A DNA stretch of 64,000 bases from Pseudomonas sp. dw_612 (lineage in GTDB: Bacteria; Pseudomonadota; Gammaproteobacteria; Pseudomonadales; Pseudomonadaceae). How positions within the stretch are numbered: position 1 is the first letter of the stretch; each line of letters begins with the position of its first letter. The position numbers and the translations under genes were made by a program. The notes under the pieces are model-generated. The model did not search any database. It saw only the letters and a program-made list of their open reading frames with translations, and was not told the DNA's origin. The stretch lies in assembly GCF_018449725.1 (NCBI RefSeq), contig NZ_JAAVVC010000006.1, positions 124,001 through 188,000 on the forward strand. The letters run 5' to 3'. This document shows, piece after piece, positions 29,456-43,042 of this stretch.

Positions 29456-29507
29456 ATCTCGTTGCGTTTCGGCTTAGCGGCGTTTTCGAATTCAACAGGA
29501 GTTTCAA

Positions 29508-32849
<3,342 letters not shown>

Positions 32850-32851
32850 TC

Positions 32852-35083
32852 ATGAGTTTCTCGAACAAGGAACAGGGGCATCACAAAGAAGCGCTGTTGC
32901 CCAAGGCGCGGGACATTGACGCGCTGGTACGCGCAGAACACCATGATCCGTTTTCCATCCTCGGCCCCCACGGCGATGACCAGGGCGGGCAATTCATCCG
33001 GGCCTATCTGCCGGACGCACTGAGCGTCCAGGTGTTGGCCAAGGATTCCGGCGATGAGCTGGGCAGCCTTGAAGCCACCCAGACTCCGGGGCTGTTTGTC
33101 GGCCACTTCGACCGGGCGCAGCCGTATTTGCTGCGCACCCGTTGGGCCGGCGGCGAGCAAGTCGCCGAAGATCCTTACAGTTTCGGGCCGCTGCTCGGCG
33201 AGATGGACTTGTACCTGTTCGCCGAAGGCAATCACCGCGACCTCAGCGCCTGCCTTGGCGCGCAGCTGAAAAACGTCGATGGCGTGGACGGCGTGCGCTT
33301 TGCCGTGTGGGCGCCGAATGCGAAACGGGTTTCGGTGGTCGGCGATTTCAACGTCTGGGACGGTCGCCGGCACCCGATGCGCTTGCGTCATCCGACCGGG
33401 GTCTGGGAGTTGTTCATCCCGCGCCTGCAAGCGGGGGAGGCGTACAAGTACGAAGTCCTCGGTGCCCAAGGGATTCTGCCGCTCAAGGCTGACCCGATGG
33501 CCCTGGCCACGCAAATGCCGCCGGACACCGCGTCGAAAGTCGCTGCGCCGCTGAGCATCGATTGGCAGGACCACGAGTGGATGCAGGCGCGTGCTGACAA
33601 GCACAAGCCCAGTGCACCGCTGTCGATCTACGAATTACATGCCGGTTCGTGGCAATGTGAGCTGGATGATCTGGGTGAAGTGGCGCGTCAGTACACCTGG
33701 CACGAGTTGGGCGATCGACTGATTCCGTACGTGAAGGAACTCGGTTTTACCCACATCGAACTGATGCCGATCATGGAACACCCGTTCGGCGGTTCCTGGG
33801 GTTATCAGTTGCTCTCGCAATTTGCCCCGAGCGCACGCTACGGCTCGCCGGATGATTTCGCCGCGTTCGTCAACGCCTGCCACCAGGCGGATATCGGTGT
33901 GATCCTCGATTGGGTGCCGGCGCATTTCCCCACCGATACCCACGGCCTGGCGCAGTTCGACGGCACGGCGTTGTATGAATACGCCAACCCGATGGAAGGT
34001 TTTCACCAGGACTGGGACACGCTGATCTACAACCTGGGCCGCACCGAGGTGCACGGCTACATGCTCGCTTCAGCGCTGCACTGGCTCAAACATTTCCACG
34101 TCGATGGCCTGCGGGTTGATGCCGTGGCGTCGATGCTGTATCGCGACTACTCGCGCAAGGCCGGCGAGTGGGTGCCGAACCGCCATGGCGGTCGCGAGAA
34201 CCTGGAAGCCATCGACTTCCTGCGTCACCTCAACGACGTGGTCGATCTGGAAGCGCCCGGTGCGCTGGTGATCGCCGAAGAATCCACCGCTTGGCCGGGT
34301 GTCAGCCAGAACACGCAACAGGGTGGCCTCGGTTTCGACTACAAGTGGAACATGGGCTGGATGCACGATTCGCTGCATTACATCCAGCAGGATCCGGTGT
34401 ACCGCGCCCATCATCACAACGAGCTGAGTTTTGGCTTGGTGTATGCGTGGTCCGAGCGTTTTATCCTGCCGATTTCCCACGATGAAGTGGTTCATGGCAA
34501 GCATTCGCTGATCGACAAGATGCCCGGCGACCGTTGGCAAAAATTCGCGAACCTGCGGGCGTACCTGAGTTTCATGTGGGCGCATCCGGGCAAAAAGCTG
34601 TTGTTCATGGGCTGCGAGTTCGGCCAGTGGCGCGAGTGGAATCACGATCAGCAACTCGATTGGTACTTGTTGCAGTACTCGGAACACAAAGGCGTGCAGA
34701 AACTGGTGGGCGACCTGAACCGGTTGTACCGCGAAGAACCGGCGCTGCACGATCAGGACGATGCGCCGCAGGGCTTCCAGTGGTTGATCGGCGACGATGC
34801 GGTCAACAGCGTCTATGCCTTTATGCGCTGGAGCAAGGACGGCCGGCCGGCGCTGGTGGTGGCCAACTTCACCCCGGTGCCGCGTCAGGCCTATCGCATC
34901 GGCGTGCCGTTTGCCGGGCGTTGGACCGAGCTGATCAACAGCGATGCCGACACCTATGCCGGTTCCAACTATGGCAACGGTGGCGGGGCGTTTACCGAGG
35001 AAGAGCCGAGCCATGGCCAGGCGCTGTCACTGGTTTTGAATTTGCCGCCGTTGGCGGTGTTGATCTTGCGGCCGGAGGGTTGA
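32852..35083 (+). CDS. glgB: 1,4-alpha-glucan branching enzyme
   Basis: This 743-residue GH13_9 enzyme makes alpha-1,6 branches in alpha-glucan. It starts at 32852 with GGAG upstream, two bases after treS, so the two are translationally close. The N-terminal carbohydrate-binding and CBM48-like part includes [20 protein letters not shown]. The catalytic domain has nucleophile Asp423 ([11 protein letters not shown]) and acid/base Glu476 (VIAEEST), spaced 53 residues apart as in E. coli GlgB. It completes the plus-strand GlgE-pathway operon. Confidence 0.97.
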   Translation: MSFSNKEQGHHKEALLPKARDIDALVRAEHHDPFSILGPHGDDQGGQFIRAYLPDALSVQVLAKDSGDELGSLEATQTPGLFVGHFDRAQPYLLRTRWAGGEQVAEDPYSFGPLLGEMDLYLFAEGNHRDLSACLGAQLKNVDGVDGVRFAVWAPNAKRVSVVGDFNVWDGRRHPMRLRHPTGVWELFIPRLQAGEAYKYEVLGAQGILPLKADPMALATQMPPDTASKVAAPLSIDWQDHEWMQARADKHKPSAPLSIYELHAGSWQCELDDLGEVARQYTWHELGDRLIPYVKELGFTHIELMPIMEHPFGGSWGYQLLSQFAPSARYGSPDDFAAFVNACHQADIGVILDWVPAHFPTDTHGLAQFDGTALYEYANPMEGFHQDWDTLIYNLGRTEVHGYMLASALHWLKHFHVDGLRVDAVASMLYRDYSRKAGEWVPNRHGGRENLEAIDFLRHLNDVVDLEAPGALVIAEESTAWPGVSQNTQQGGLGFDYKWNMGWMHDSLHYIQQDPVYRAHHHNELSFGLVYAWSERFILPISHDEVVHGKHSLIDKMPGDRWQKFANLRAYLSFMWAHPGKKLLFMGCEFGQWREWNHDQQLDWYLLQYSEHKGVQKLVGDLNRLYREEPALHDQDDAPQGFQWLIGDDAVNSVYAFMRWSKDGRPALVVANFTPVPRQAYRIGVPFAGRWTELINSDADTYAGSNYGNGGGAFTEEEPSHGQALSLVLNLPPLAVLILRPEG

Positions 35084-35101
35084 TCTAAAACCGCGTCGCT
35101 C

Positions 35102-35171
35102 CCTTCGCGAGCAAGCCCGCTCCCACATTGGAATGTATTTCAAATTGTGGGAGCGGGCTTGCTCGCGAAGG
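35102..35171. repeat. REPIN (tail-to-tail form)
   Basis: The two arms are in reverse order relative to the other copies: CCTTCGCGAGCAAGCCCGCT first, then GTGGGAGCGGGCTTGCTCGC. A 16-base spacer separates them. It lies between the ends of two convergent transcripts (glgB and the passenger-less autotransporter). Confidence 0.9.
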
Positions 35172-35200
35172 TGTCAGCCCAGGCACCTCAGTACTAACCC

Positions 35201-36268
35201 TCACCACCGCATCCGAATCCCCAGACTCCCGATCAACCCATTCAAATCATTGTCATCCACATCACTGCTGTAATCGGCGCTGACGTACAGGCTCACTGTG
35301 GGCGAAACCCTGGCCACCAATCCCAGACCCAGATCCACCGTCGACGAATTGCGGCTGCTGCTGATCTTGTCCACTTGGTCGAGGGTTACGGTATTGCCGG
35401 TGTACACCGTGTGCCACAAGTTGGTCCGCACATAGGGTTCGACCGGCAGGCCATTGATGTCGTAGCTACCTTTCAACCGCGCACCGACCCGGCCGCTCCA
35501 AGAGGTCAGGTCACTGGACGAAGCGTTGTTGGCGCCGGCATACGGTGTGTCCAGGGTGATGCGTTGATTGATCAACTGCGCCTGGGGTTCCACCACCCAG
35601 TTCTCGCCCAGGCCGATGGGGAAGCCACCTTCCACCGACACGGTCATCGCGCTGCCCTCGGCGGTTTGCCGCATGCCCTGGGCGTCACGGCTGTAGCCAT
35701 TGACCCGGCCGCCGCTGGCGGTCAAATCCACGTGCCAGCCTTGGGGCCCGGTCAGGCTCCAGTAGGCGCCGAGGCTCTGGCCTTGAAGATTGAGGGTGTC
35801 ATTGCCGGGGTCGACCATCGCGCGACTGGTCAACAGGCCGTTGCTGTTGCCTTGGTACTGGCTGGTGCCACCGACCAGCCCGACCCGTTGCACGTGACCG
35901 CTGCCGCTTTGCAGGGTCAGGATGGCCGGGCCTTTGAAATCGTCTGCGCCGGGGATCGCAAAACCCTCGGACTGAACATCGGTTTGTGCCTGGCGCGATG
36001 CGTGGCCATAGAGTTGATCCCAGGCAGCAGGGGCGGCGTCTTCGGTGGTGAGGCGGGAACTTCGCAAGTCCGGGCTGAAGGTGTAGCGTCCCGGGTAAGT
36101 GGCGGCGACATTGGGCAAGGTCAGTGTAGGCACCTCCTGGCGATACCAGGGGGCGGCTTCATCCTCGGCAGGACCGGCCTGCACGTCCATGGATGAGCAC
36201 AGCAGTAGCGTGCTCGATACTGTGCAAAACGTGATTTTGATCTCTTGTGGGGTGAATGAGGTTTTCAT
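35201..36268 (-). CDS. Autotransporter beta-barrel protein without passenger
   Basis: This 355-residue protein starts with a signal peptide (ending near MDVQAGPAE). After a short PWYRQEVPTLTLPNVAATYP linker it enters the autotransporter barrel and ends IGSLGIRMRW, a C-terminal aromatic recognised by the Bam complex. The linker and the barrel are homologous to those of the two larger neighbours (the PLYRPEVPTWSIIPPAAAQ region), but no beta-helical passenger is present. It may be a passenger-less remnant or an independent barrel. AAGG lies about nine bases before the ATG. Confidence 0.8.
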   Translation of the reverse strand: MKTSFTPQEIKITFCTVSSTLLLCSSMDVQAGPAEDEAAPWYRQEVPTLTLPNVAATYPGRYTFSPDLRSSRLTTEDAAPAAWDQLYGHASRQAQTDVQSEGFAIPGADDFKGPAILTLQSGSGHVQRVGLVGGTSQYQGNSNGLLTSRAMVDPGNDTLNLQGQSLGAYWSLTGPQGWHVDLTASGGRVNGYSRDAQGMRQTAEGSAMTVSVEGGFPIGLGENWVVEPQAQLINQRITLDTPYAGANNASSSDLTSWSGRVGARLKGSYDINGLPVEPYVRTNLWHTVYTGNTVTLDQVDKISSSRNSSTVDLGLGLVARVSPTVSLYVSADYSSDVDDNDLNGLIGSLGIRMRW

Positions 36269-36589
36269 GGAGGTCTACCTTGCACACGCATGCCGTTCTC
36301 GCTCTGGCGTCTCTCCTACCCCGAATGAGGGGCGACCGAATGGATTGGGGCAAGCCTGGGGCCGCCCGTTTTAACGGGTGTCTGTAGGTTTGTCCCGGGT
36401 GTATTTCCGGGGGTAGTAACGTGTAGCTAAGAAGACCTGTGACCTTGCGTCAAGAAAATGGCCGATAAATGGTAGGGCTATTTTAGCGATGATAACTGTC
36501 TGTTTTATGGCGCGTACCTAAGTGATTGTTTGTACAAAAAATCATCAAAAAACCGCCGGGCCAGAGGCTTTTGATAGTTGGCTAAACAC
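36269..36589. other. Intergenic region, 321 bases
   Basis: An AT-richer stretch (about 36400-36550) lies between the two minus-strand autotransporter genes. On the minus strand, a GC-rich patch is followed by TTTTTT (near 36546-36560), a weak terminator-like pattern for the upstream gene. The rest probably holds the promoter of the passenger-less gene. No coding frame is convincing. Confidence 0.45.
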
Positions 36590-39166
36590 CTACCAACTCA
36601 TCCGGACCCCGATGTTTCCAACGACGCCGCGCAGCTGATTGCTGTCAATATTGCGGGTGTAATCGGCACTGGCGTACACACTGACGGCGGAGGCGAGGCT
36701 GAGCACTACCCCGATCCCGAGGTCGGCGCTGGAGGATTTCTGCTGGCTCTCGATTCGGTCGACGTGGTCGAACGTCACCGTGTCAGTACCCGAAAAGGTG
36801 TGCCACAGATTGGCTCGCAGATACGGTTCCATCGGCCGGCCACCGACTTCGTAACGACCCTTGAGGCGAGCACCGAGGCGACCGGTCCACGCGCCGTCGG
36901 AATCGAAGGACACCCGGGAAATCCCGTCATCCTGACGGTCGAGGGCAATCTTCTGATGGATCACTTGCGCCTGGGGTTCCACCACCCAGTTACCGGCCAG
37001 CGGAATCGGGTAACCGGCCTCGGCCGAGAGCGTCAGGGCATGCCCACGGTTATCGAGTTTGAGCCCGCGTTCGGAACGGTTATCGCCGTCAAATCGGGTG
37101 CCCATGACCACCGTATCGACGTACCAGCCCTTCGGATCGGTCAGCGTCCAGTACACGCCGTAGCTGTCGCCTTCCAGTTCGACGCTGCCGGCGCGTTTGC
37201 CTTCAAAGCCTTGGTTGAAACCATCGACATCACCTTGCAAACGGGTGTGGCCGACGAAGAATCCGGTGCGCTGGGTTTGCCCACCCGAGGTTTGCGCGCT
37301 GTACAGATCGTTGCCCACTTGAAAGCCGTTGAGTGAACCGTTGAGCTGTGGCGTCACGGTGCCGGCCCAGGTCTGGTCGAAATTCTTGCCATAGACCCGG
37401 CCCCAACCGGCGCCGAATGCGCCGGTTTCCGTCAGCAGACGCTGATCGCCTTGCCGGTCGTGGAAGGTGCCGAGGGCGCTCAGGGTCAACTGCGCCGCCG
37501 CCGGAGGGATTATCGACCAGGTCGGGACTTCAGGGCGGTACAAGGGAATTGGCGCCGCGCCCGTTACTGCGGCGGGTAACCTGGGGAGCGGCGGGCTGCC
37601 GGCCGGCGCCGCAGCCACCACCGGTGTTGTGACCACTGGTAAAACCACAACGGCAGGAGGGGGCTGCGCTGGATCAGGAGGGGGGCCGCTTGTGACGGGT
37701 GTAGCGATCACCGCCGAGCGCAGGTACCAACTGTTTTCGGAACCCACGGTCACGCCACCCTTGAACAGGTAGTAGTTGTAGGCACCCACCGATATCGGGC
37801 TCTTGAGGGTAAACGCTGTGTTGTCGCTGACGGCCGTGCCTTGAGCCTGGACCAACTGGATGCCGTTCTGCCGGGTCAGCCCCCCGATACCGCCCAAGTT
37901 ACTGACGGTAATTTCGGTGTGTCCGGTCAGGGTTCCGTCCGCCACCACCAGTTTGTCACTGGGGGAACTGTCATCGCCGATCACACTTTGCAGCAGCAGT
38001 TGGCCGCCATTGCCGACGTAGTTGCCGTGCACGGTCAGAGTGTCGTCGGTGCGGGTGTTCCCGTGGCTGAGGTCGATCACGCCGGCGTTGTTCAGGGTTG
38101 CGAACTGGCCGGCCGTGAACGGCGTGATGCTGCCGTGCACCGAGGTCAGGGTGCTGCTGTTATCGATGTTGAACACCCCGGAGCCGCTGACGCTGTCGCC
38201 AAGGACGAAGTCGTCGATGAGATCGAGTTGCGAGCCGTTGCTCAGGTTGACCGTTTCCCAGTTGCTGTAGCGGGCGGGACTGCTGGTTGTGGTGTGGTCG
38301 AACGTCAGCACGTCATTGCCGGCGCCACCGTCAAGGCTCGGGGTGGCGGCGAGGGTGCTTTCATCCAGATTGCTCAAGGTCACGCGGTCATTGCCATCCC
38401 CCATCAGGATGGTCGAGCGGATGATGCCGCCGGCATTCCAGAGCAGGATGTCATCGCCTGCGCCCGCCAGGATTTGGCCGACGATTTCGCCGCCAGTCAA
38501 AGTGATGCTGTCATTGCCGCCGCTGACGCTGAGGTTGCCACCGATCTGCCCACCCGAAACCGTGATGGTATCGTCGTCGATCCCGGTGATCAGGTTGCCG
38601 AGAATCTGTCCGCCCGACAGGTCGAAAATATTGTCATCGATCTTCATGTCGACCCGACCGATAGTCCCGCCGGTCATCCTCGCCACATCACCGTCATCGA
38701 ACGCGCCGGTGATCGTGCCGCCCGTCATCAGGAAGGTGTCGCTACCGCCTCCTTGGGCGAGGGACTGAAGGGTGCCGCCGCTCATAAAGAAATCATCGGT
38801 GCCGCTACCCTGGTTGACCGCGCCGGTGATTTGTCCTCCCGTGATGCGCAGGCTGTCGCTACGATTGCCCTGATCCAGCGCACCGGCGAGGGTGCCGGAG
38901 TTCATCTCCACCGTGTCGTTGCCGTTGCCGAATGTCACGTTGCCGTTGATGCGGCCGGTGCCGTTGACGGGAAAGATCAGGGTGTTGTTGCCCGACAGAT
39001 CGGTCAACGCCCCGCTGGTGCCGCTGTCGCAGGTGAATACAGTGTTGCCGGGGCCGGCGGCCAGCGTGCAGGCACCAGAGGCAGAAGTGCTGACAAAAGT
39101 CAGCAGTGAAGCGGGCACAGCGAAAACCTGCGGCAACGTGCGCAGCAGTCTGGCGTAGCGAATCAC
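36590..39166 (-). CDS. Autotransporter with beta-helical passenger (tandem copy 1)
   Basis: This is an 858-residue autotransporter. I place the start at a GTG (39164-39166) because it aligns with the ATG of the tandem paralogue (VIRYARLLR against MSRYARLLR) and has GGGGA upstream; the ATG at 39202 is less likely. A signal peptide ends near STSASGA. The passenger shows about ten repeats of roughly 20 residues built on GxDxxxxSGGxIxG, as expected of a right-handed beta-helix. A proline-rich linker (GPPPDPAQPPPAVVV) and an autotransporter barrel ending GNIGVRMSW follow. The protein is likely exposed on the cell surface, and its ligand is unknown. Confidence 0.88.
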   Translation of the reverse strand: MIRYARLLRTLPQVFAVPASLLTFVSTSASGACTLAAGPGNTVFTCDSGTSGALTDLSGNNTLIFPVNGTGRINGNVTFGNGNDTVEMNSGTLAGALDQGNRSDSLRITGGQITGAVNQGSGTDDFFMSGGTLQSLAQGGGSDTFLMTGGTITGAFDDGDVARMTGGTIGRVDMKIDDNIFDLSGGQILGNLITGIDDDTITVSGGQIGGNLSVSGGNDSITLTGGEIVGQILAGAGDDILLWNAGGIIRSTILMGDGNDRVTLSNLDESTLAATPSLDGGAGNDVLTFDHTTTSSPARYSNWETVNLSNGSQLDLIDDFVLGDSVSGSGVFNIDNSSTLTSVHGSITPFTAGQFATLNNAGVIDLSHGNTRTDDTLTVHGNYVGNGGQLLLQSVIGDDSSPSDKLVVADGTLTGHTEITVSNLGGIGGLTRQNGIQLVQAQGTAVSDNTAFTLKSPISVGAYNYYLFKGGVTVGSENSWYLRSAVIATPVTSGPPPDPAQPPPAVVVLPVVTTPVVAAAPAGSPPLPRLPAAVTGAAPIPLYRPEVPTWSIIPPAAAQLTLSALGTFHDRQGDQRLLTETGAFGAGWGRVYGKNFDQTWAGTVTPQLNGSLNGFQVGNDLYSAQTSGGQTQRTGFFVGHTRLQGDVDGFNQGFEGKRAGSVELEGDSYGVYWTLTDPKGWYVDTVVMGTRFDGDNRSERGLKLDNRGHALTLSAEAGYPIPLAGNWVVEPQAQVIHQKIALDRQDDGISRVSFDSDGAWTGRLGARLKGRYEVGGRPMEPYLRANLWHTFSGTDTVTFDHVDRIESQQKSSSADLGIGVVLSLASAVSVYASADYTRNIDSNQLRGVVGNIGVRMSW

Positions 39167-39343
39167 GGCAAATCCCCGCTTTGATGGTCGGAGTGCCATC
39201 ATGAACTACGCGAGGCGTCTGCCGTAAGGGTTTGGGGCGCTATTCCGTTACTTTTTAGGAGTGCTTCGCATTATTTTGCAAGAGGTTGCGTTGCCGACCT
39301 ACAACTCGGTCAATAGAGCGCGGATCGCGTTGTAGTCATCGGC

Positions 39344-42049
39344 TTACCAGCTCATCCGGATACCGACGTTGCCAACGATCCCTCGCAGCTGATTGCCGTC
39401 GATATTGCTGCTGTAATCAGTACTGGCGTACACACTGACGGCGGAGGCGAGGCTGAGCACTACCCCGATCCCGAGGTCGGCGCTGGAGGATTTCTGCTGG
39501 CTCTCGATTCGGTCGATGTGGTCGAACGTCACCGCGTCAGTACCGGAAAAGGTGTGCCACAGATTGGCTCGCAGATACGGTTCCAGCGGCCGGCCACTGA
39601 CTTCGTAACGACCCTTGAGGCGAGCACCGAGGCGACCGGTCCACGCGCCGTCGGAATCGAAGGACACCCGGGAAATCCCGTCATCCTGACTGTCGAGGGA
39701 TATCTTCTGATGGATCACTTGCGCCTGGGGTTCCACCACCCAGTTACCGGCCAGCGGAATCGGGTAACCGGCCTCGGCCGAGAGCGTCAGGGCATGCCCA
39801 CGGTTGTCGAGTTTGAGCCCGCGTTCGGAACGGTTATCGCCGTCAAATCGGGTGCCCATGACCACCGTATCGACGTACCAGCCCTTCGGATCGGTCAGTG
39901 TCCAATACACGCCGTAGCTGTCGCCTTCGAGTTCGACGCTGCCGGCGCGTTTGCCTTCAAAGCCTTCATTGAAACCATCGACATCGCCCTGCAAACGAGT
40001 GTGGCCGACGAAGAACCCGGTGCGCTGGGTATGTCCGCCAGAGGTTTGCGAACTGTACAGATCGTTGCCCACTTGAAAACCATTCAGCGAACCGTTGAGC
40101 CGTGGCGTCACGGTGCCGGCCCAGGTCTGGTCGAAGTTCTTGCCATAGACCCGGCCCCAACCGGCGCCGAATGCGCCGGTTTCCGTCAGCAGACGCTGAT
40201 CACCTTGCCGGTCGTGGAAGGTGCCGAGGGCGCTCAGGGTCAACTGCGCCGCCGCCGGAGGGATTATCGACCAGGTCGGGACTTCAGGGCGGTACAAGGG
40301 AATTGGCGCCGCGCCCGGTATAGCGGCGGGCAATGCGGGCAGCGGCGAGCTGCCGGCCGGTGCCGCTGGCACCGTGACAAGCGTCGGCGGTAAGGTCGGA
40401 TCGGCGTTGGGGATGCTGATGACCGTTGGCGTCGCCGCCGCTGCAACGAGAATCGGTGGCAAACTCGGGTCAGGATTGGGAATGCTCACGATCGTCGGCG
40501 TCTGCGCTGCCACGGGTGTCGCCACCACCGGGACGATGATCGGTGGCAAGGTTGGGTCGGGATTGGGAATGCTCAAGGTGGCTGGCGCCACCACCGCCGA
40601 GCGCAGGTACCAACTGTTCTCGGTGCCCGCGGTCACACCGCCCTTGAACAGACGGTAATCGTAGGCGCCCGCCGATATCGGGCCGCTGAGGACAAACGCG
40701 CTGTTATCGCTGACCGCCGTGCCTTGGGCCAGGACCAACGGGACACCGTTTTGCTGGGTCAAACCGCCGACGCCGCCGAGATTGCTGACGCTGATCACCG
40801 TGCTGCCGGTCAAGGTCCCGTCGTTCACCACCAGTTTGTCGCTGGGGGAACTGTCGTCGCCGATCACGCTTTGCAGCAGCAGTTGGCCGCCATTGCCTGC
40901 ATAGTTGCCTTGCACGGTGAGAGTGTCGTCGGTGCGGGTGTTGCCGCGGGTGAGGTCGATCACCCCGGCGTTGTTCAGGGTCGCGAACTGTCCGGCGCTG
41001 AACGGTGTGAGGCTGCCTTGGGTGGACGTCACGGTACTGCTGCTATCAACGTTGAACACACCGGTGCCGCTGGTGCTGTCGCCCAGCACGAAGTTGCCGG
41101 CGAGGTCGAATTGCGCGCCGTTGCGCAGGTTGACCGTTTCCCAGTTGCTGTAGCGGGCGGGGCTGCTGGTGGTGGTGCGGTCGAATGTCAGCAGGTCGTT
41201 GCCGGCGCCGCCGTTGAGGCTAGGAGTGAGGGCGAGGATGCTTTCATCCAGATTGCTCAGGGTCGCGCGGTCATTGCCGTCGTCCATCAGGATCGCCGAG
41301 CGGATGATGCCACCGCCATTCCAGATCAGAGTGTCGTCGCCGACGCTGGCGCGAATCTCACCGACGATCTCGCCGCCGGTCACGGTGATGCTGTCGTTGC
41401 CACCGCTGACACTGAGGTTGCCGCCAATGCGTCCGCCCGAGACGATGATGGTGTCGGTGCCGAAACCGGTCACCAGGTTGCCGAGGATCTGCCCGCCGGA
41501 CAGGTCGAAAATATTGTTATCGAGCTTCATGTCGACCCGGCCGATGGTGCCGCCGCTCATCCTCGCCACATCGCCGTCCTCGAACGCGCCGGTGATCGTG
41601 CCGCCGGTCATCAGGAAGGTGTCGCGGCCATCGCCCTGGGCGAGGGACTGGATCGTCCCGCCACTCATGACGAAATCATCGATGCCGTTGCCCTGGCTCA
41701 CCGCACCGGTGATTTGCCCGGCCGTGATACGCAGGCTGTCGTTGCCGTTGCCTTGATCAAGTGCGCCGGCGAGGGTCCCCGAGTCCATCTGCACCGAGTC
41801 GCTACCGGCGCCGAACGTCACGTTGCCGTTGATCCGGCCGGTGCCGTTGGCCGGAAAGGTCAGGCTGTTGTTGCCCGCCAGGTCGGTTAATGCGCCGCTG
41901 GTGCCGCTGTCGCAGGTGAATGCATCGTTGCCGGGGCCGGCGATCAACGTGCAGGCGCCGGAGGCGGGAGGGCTGACCAGAATCAGCAGTGAAGCGGGGA
42001 CAACGAAAACCTGCGGCATTGACCGCAGCAACCGGGCGTAACGACTCAT
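39344..42049 (-). CDS. Autotransporter with beta-helical passenger (tandem copy 2)
   Basis: This 901-residue autotransporter has an ATG at 42049 with GAAGGGA upstream. The signal peptide ends near PPASGA. The passenger has the same SGGxIxG repeat pattern as copy 1. The linker is longer and contains three copies of IPNPDPTLPPIIV-type units at spacings of 23 and 29 codons. The barrel ends GNVGIRMSW. Its C-terminal barrel DNA is nearly identical to that of copy 1, while the passengers and linkers have diverged more. A 177-base gap separates the genes, so they may be transcribed separately or together. Confidence 0.9.
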   Translation of the reverse strand: MSRYARLLRSMPQVFVVPASLLILVSPPASGACTLIAGPGNDAFTCDSGTSGALTDLAGNNSLTFPANGTGRINGNVTFGAGSDSVQMDSGTLAGALDQGNGNDSLRITAGQITGAVSQGNGIDDFVMSGGTIQSLAQGDGRDTFLMTGGTITGAFEDGDVARMSGGTIGRVDMKLDNNIFDLSGGQILGNLVTGFGTDTIIVSGGRIGGNLSVSGGNDSITVTGGEIVGEIRASVGDDTLIWNGGGIIRSAILMDDGNDRATLSNLDESILALTPSLNGGAGNDLLTFDRTTTSSPARYSNWETVNLRNGAQFDLAGNFVLGDSTSGTGVFNVDSSSTVTSTQGSLTPFSAGQFATLNNAGVIDLTRGNTRTDDTLTVQGNYAGNGGQLLLQSVIGDDSSPSDKLVVNDGTLTGSTVISVSNLGGVGGLTQQNGVPLVLAQGTAVSDNSAFVLSGPISAGAYDYRLFKGGVTAGTENSWYLRSAVVAPATLSIPNPDPTLPPIIVPVVATPVAAQTPTIVSIPNPDPSLPPILVAAAATPTVISIPNADPTLPPTLVTVPAAPAGSSPLPALPAAIPGAAPIPLYRPEVPTWSIIPPAAAQLTLSALGTFHDRQGDQRLLTETGAFGAGWGRVYGKNFDQTWAGTVTPRLNGSLNGFQVGNDLYSSQTSGGHTQRTGFFVGHTRLQGDVDGFNEGFEGKRAGSVELEGDSYGVYWTLTDPKGWYVDTVVMGTRFDGDNRSERGLKLDNRGHALTLSAEAGYPIPLAGNWVVEPQAQVIHQKISLDSQDDGISRVSFDSDGAWTGRLGARLKGRYEVSGRPLEPYLRANLWHTFSGTDAVTFDHIDRIESQQKSSSADLGIGVVLSLASAVSVYASTDYSSNIDGNQLRGIVGNVGIRMSW
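40386..40581 (-). repeat. Triplicated linker repeat in autotransporter copy 2
   Basis: Three imperfect copies start near 40386, 40455 and 40542 on the plus strand (GGTGGCAAGGTTGGGTCGGG type). They encode IPNxDPxLPP units. Spacings of 69 and 87 bases keep the reading frame. Copy 1 has none of this. Confidence 0.7.
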
Positions 42050-42241
42050 GGCGAATCCCTTCCGAGTTTCGGGATGTCATCCTTGGTGGTTCGCCGGACG
42101 GTGAATCAACCCTAATTCATGAACTACGTGAGGCATGGGCCCTAACGAATTGAATGTGCTGCTCCTTAGCTTTTTAAGGTGTAGACGCATTTTTTGCTAG
42201 CAGGTAGCGCCGCTGACGAATGGCGCTATCAGAAGTGTGAT

Positions 42242-43042
42242 TCACAGGTGCACTTCAACCGCCAACGGCAAATGATCCGACAGGTGCGTCCAGGGCCGGG
42301 TGCCGAGTATTTTCGGGTGATGGCTGCTGGCGTTGCGCAGGTAGATGCGGTCCAGGCGCAACAGGGGAAAGCGCGCCGGGTAGGTCTTCGCGGGGCGGCC
42401 ATGATGGCGTTCGAAGGCTTCATGCAGGTCAGCACGCCGGGCGAGGGCGGCGTTACCTTGCAACTGCCAGTCGTTGAAATCACCGGCGATGATCACCGGC
42501 GCATCGTCGGGCAGGGATTCGAGCAGCAGGCAGAGCAATTGCAGTTGTAACTGGCGATGGCTTTCGAGCAGGCTCAAATGCACGCAAATCGCATGGACTT
42601 CGGCGTGGCCCGGCACGTCCAGCACGCAGTGCAACAAGCCGCGACGCTCGGGGCCGGTGATCGAAACGTCGAGGTTGCGGAATTCACGGATCGGGTATTT
42701 CGACAGCAGCGCGTTGCCGTGGTGGCCATCGGGGTAGACCGCGTTACGGCCATAAGCAAAATCACTCCACATGCTGTCGGCGAGGAACTCATATTGCGAC
42801 ATCTGCGGCCATTCGTTGTAACGGGAAGAATGCCGCTCGTGTTCGCCGACCACCTCCTGCAGGAACACCAGGTCCGCCGACGTACTGCGCACCGCCTCGC
42901 GCAGTTCCGGCAGGATGAAACGCCGGTTGAGCGCGGTGAAACCTTTGTGGGTGTTGACCGTGAGGACTCGCAGTCGGTGAATGGCTGTCGGGGTGCCCAA
43001 AGGCACCGATTCGAGTGTGCGGTGTTCTGAATCGCTGGTCAC
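42242..43042 (-). CDS. Endonuclease/exonuclease/phosphatase-family protein (YbhP-like)
   Basis: This 266-residue protein uses a GTG start (43040-43042), with a strong AGGAG five bases upstream. It carries the EEP-fold motifs [33 protein letters not shown] and [10 protein letters not shown], which hold the metal-binding and catalytic residues. The family includes sphingomyelinase-like and nuclease enzymes. In E. coli its relative YbhP lies next to cardiolipin synthase clsB, but no cls gene is present here. It ends about 190 bases before the autotransporter copy 2 start. Its substrate is unknown. Confidence 0.85.
   Translation of the reverse strand: MTSDSEHRTLESVPLGTPTAIHRLRVLTVNTHKGFTALNRRFILPELREAVRSTSADLVFLQEVVGEHERHSSRYNEWPQMSQYEFLADSMWSDFAYGRNAVYPDGHHGNALLSKYPIREFRNLDVSITGPERRGLLHCVLDVPGHAEVHAICVHLSLLESHRQLQLQLLCLLLESLPDDAPVIIAGDFNDWQLQGNAALARRADLHEAFERHHGRPAKTYPARFPLLRLDRIYLRNASSHHPKILGTRPWTHLSDHLPLAVEVHL

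Noticed and set aside
37841..39109. Plus-strand frames of about 400 codons opposite the autotransporter passengers
   Set aside because: Their composition mirrors the beta-helix repeats on the other strand, and equivalent shadows occur over both paralogues.
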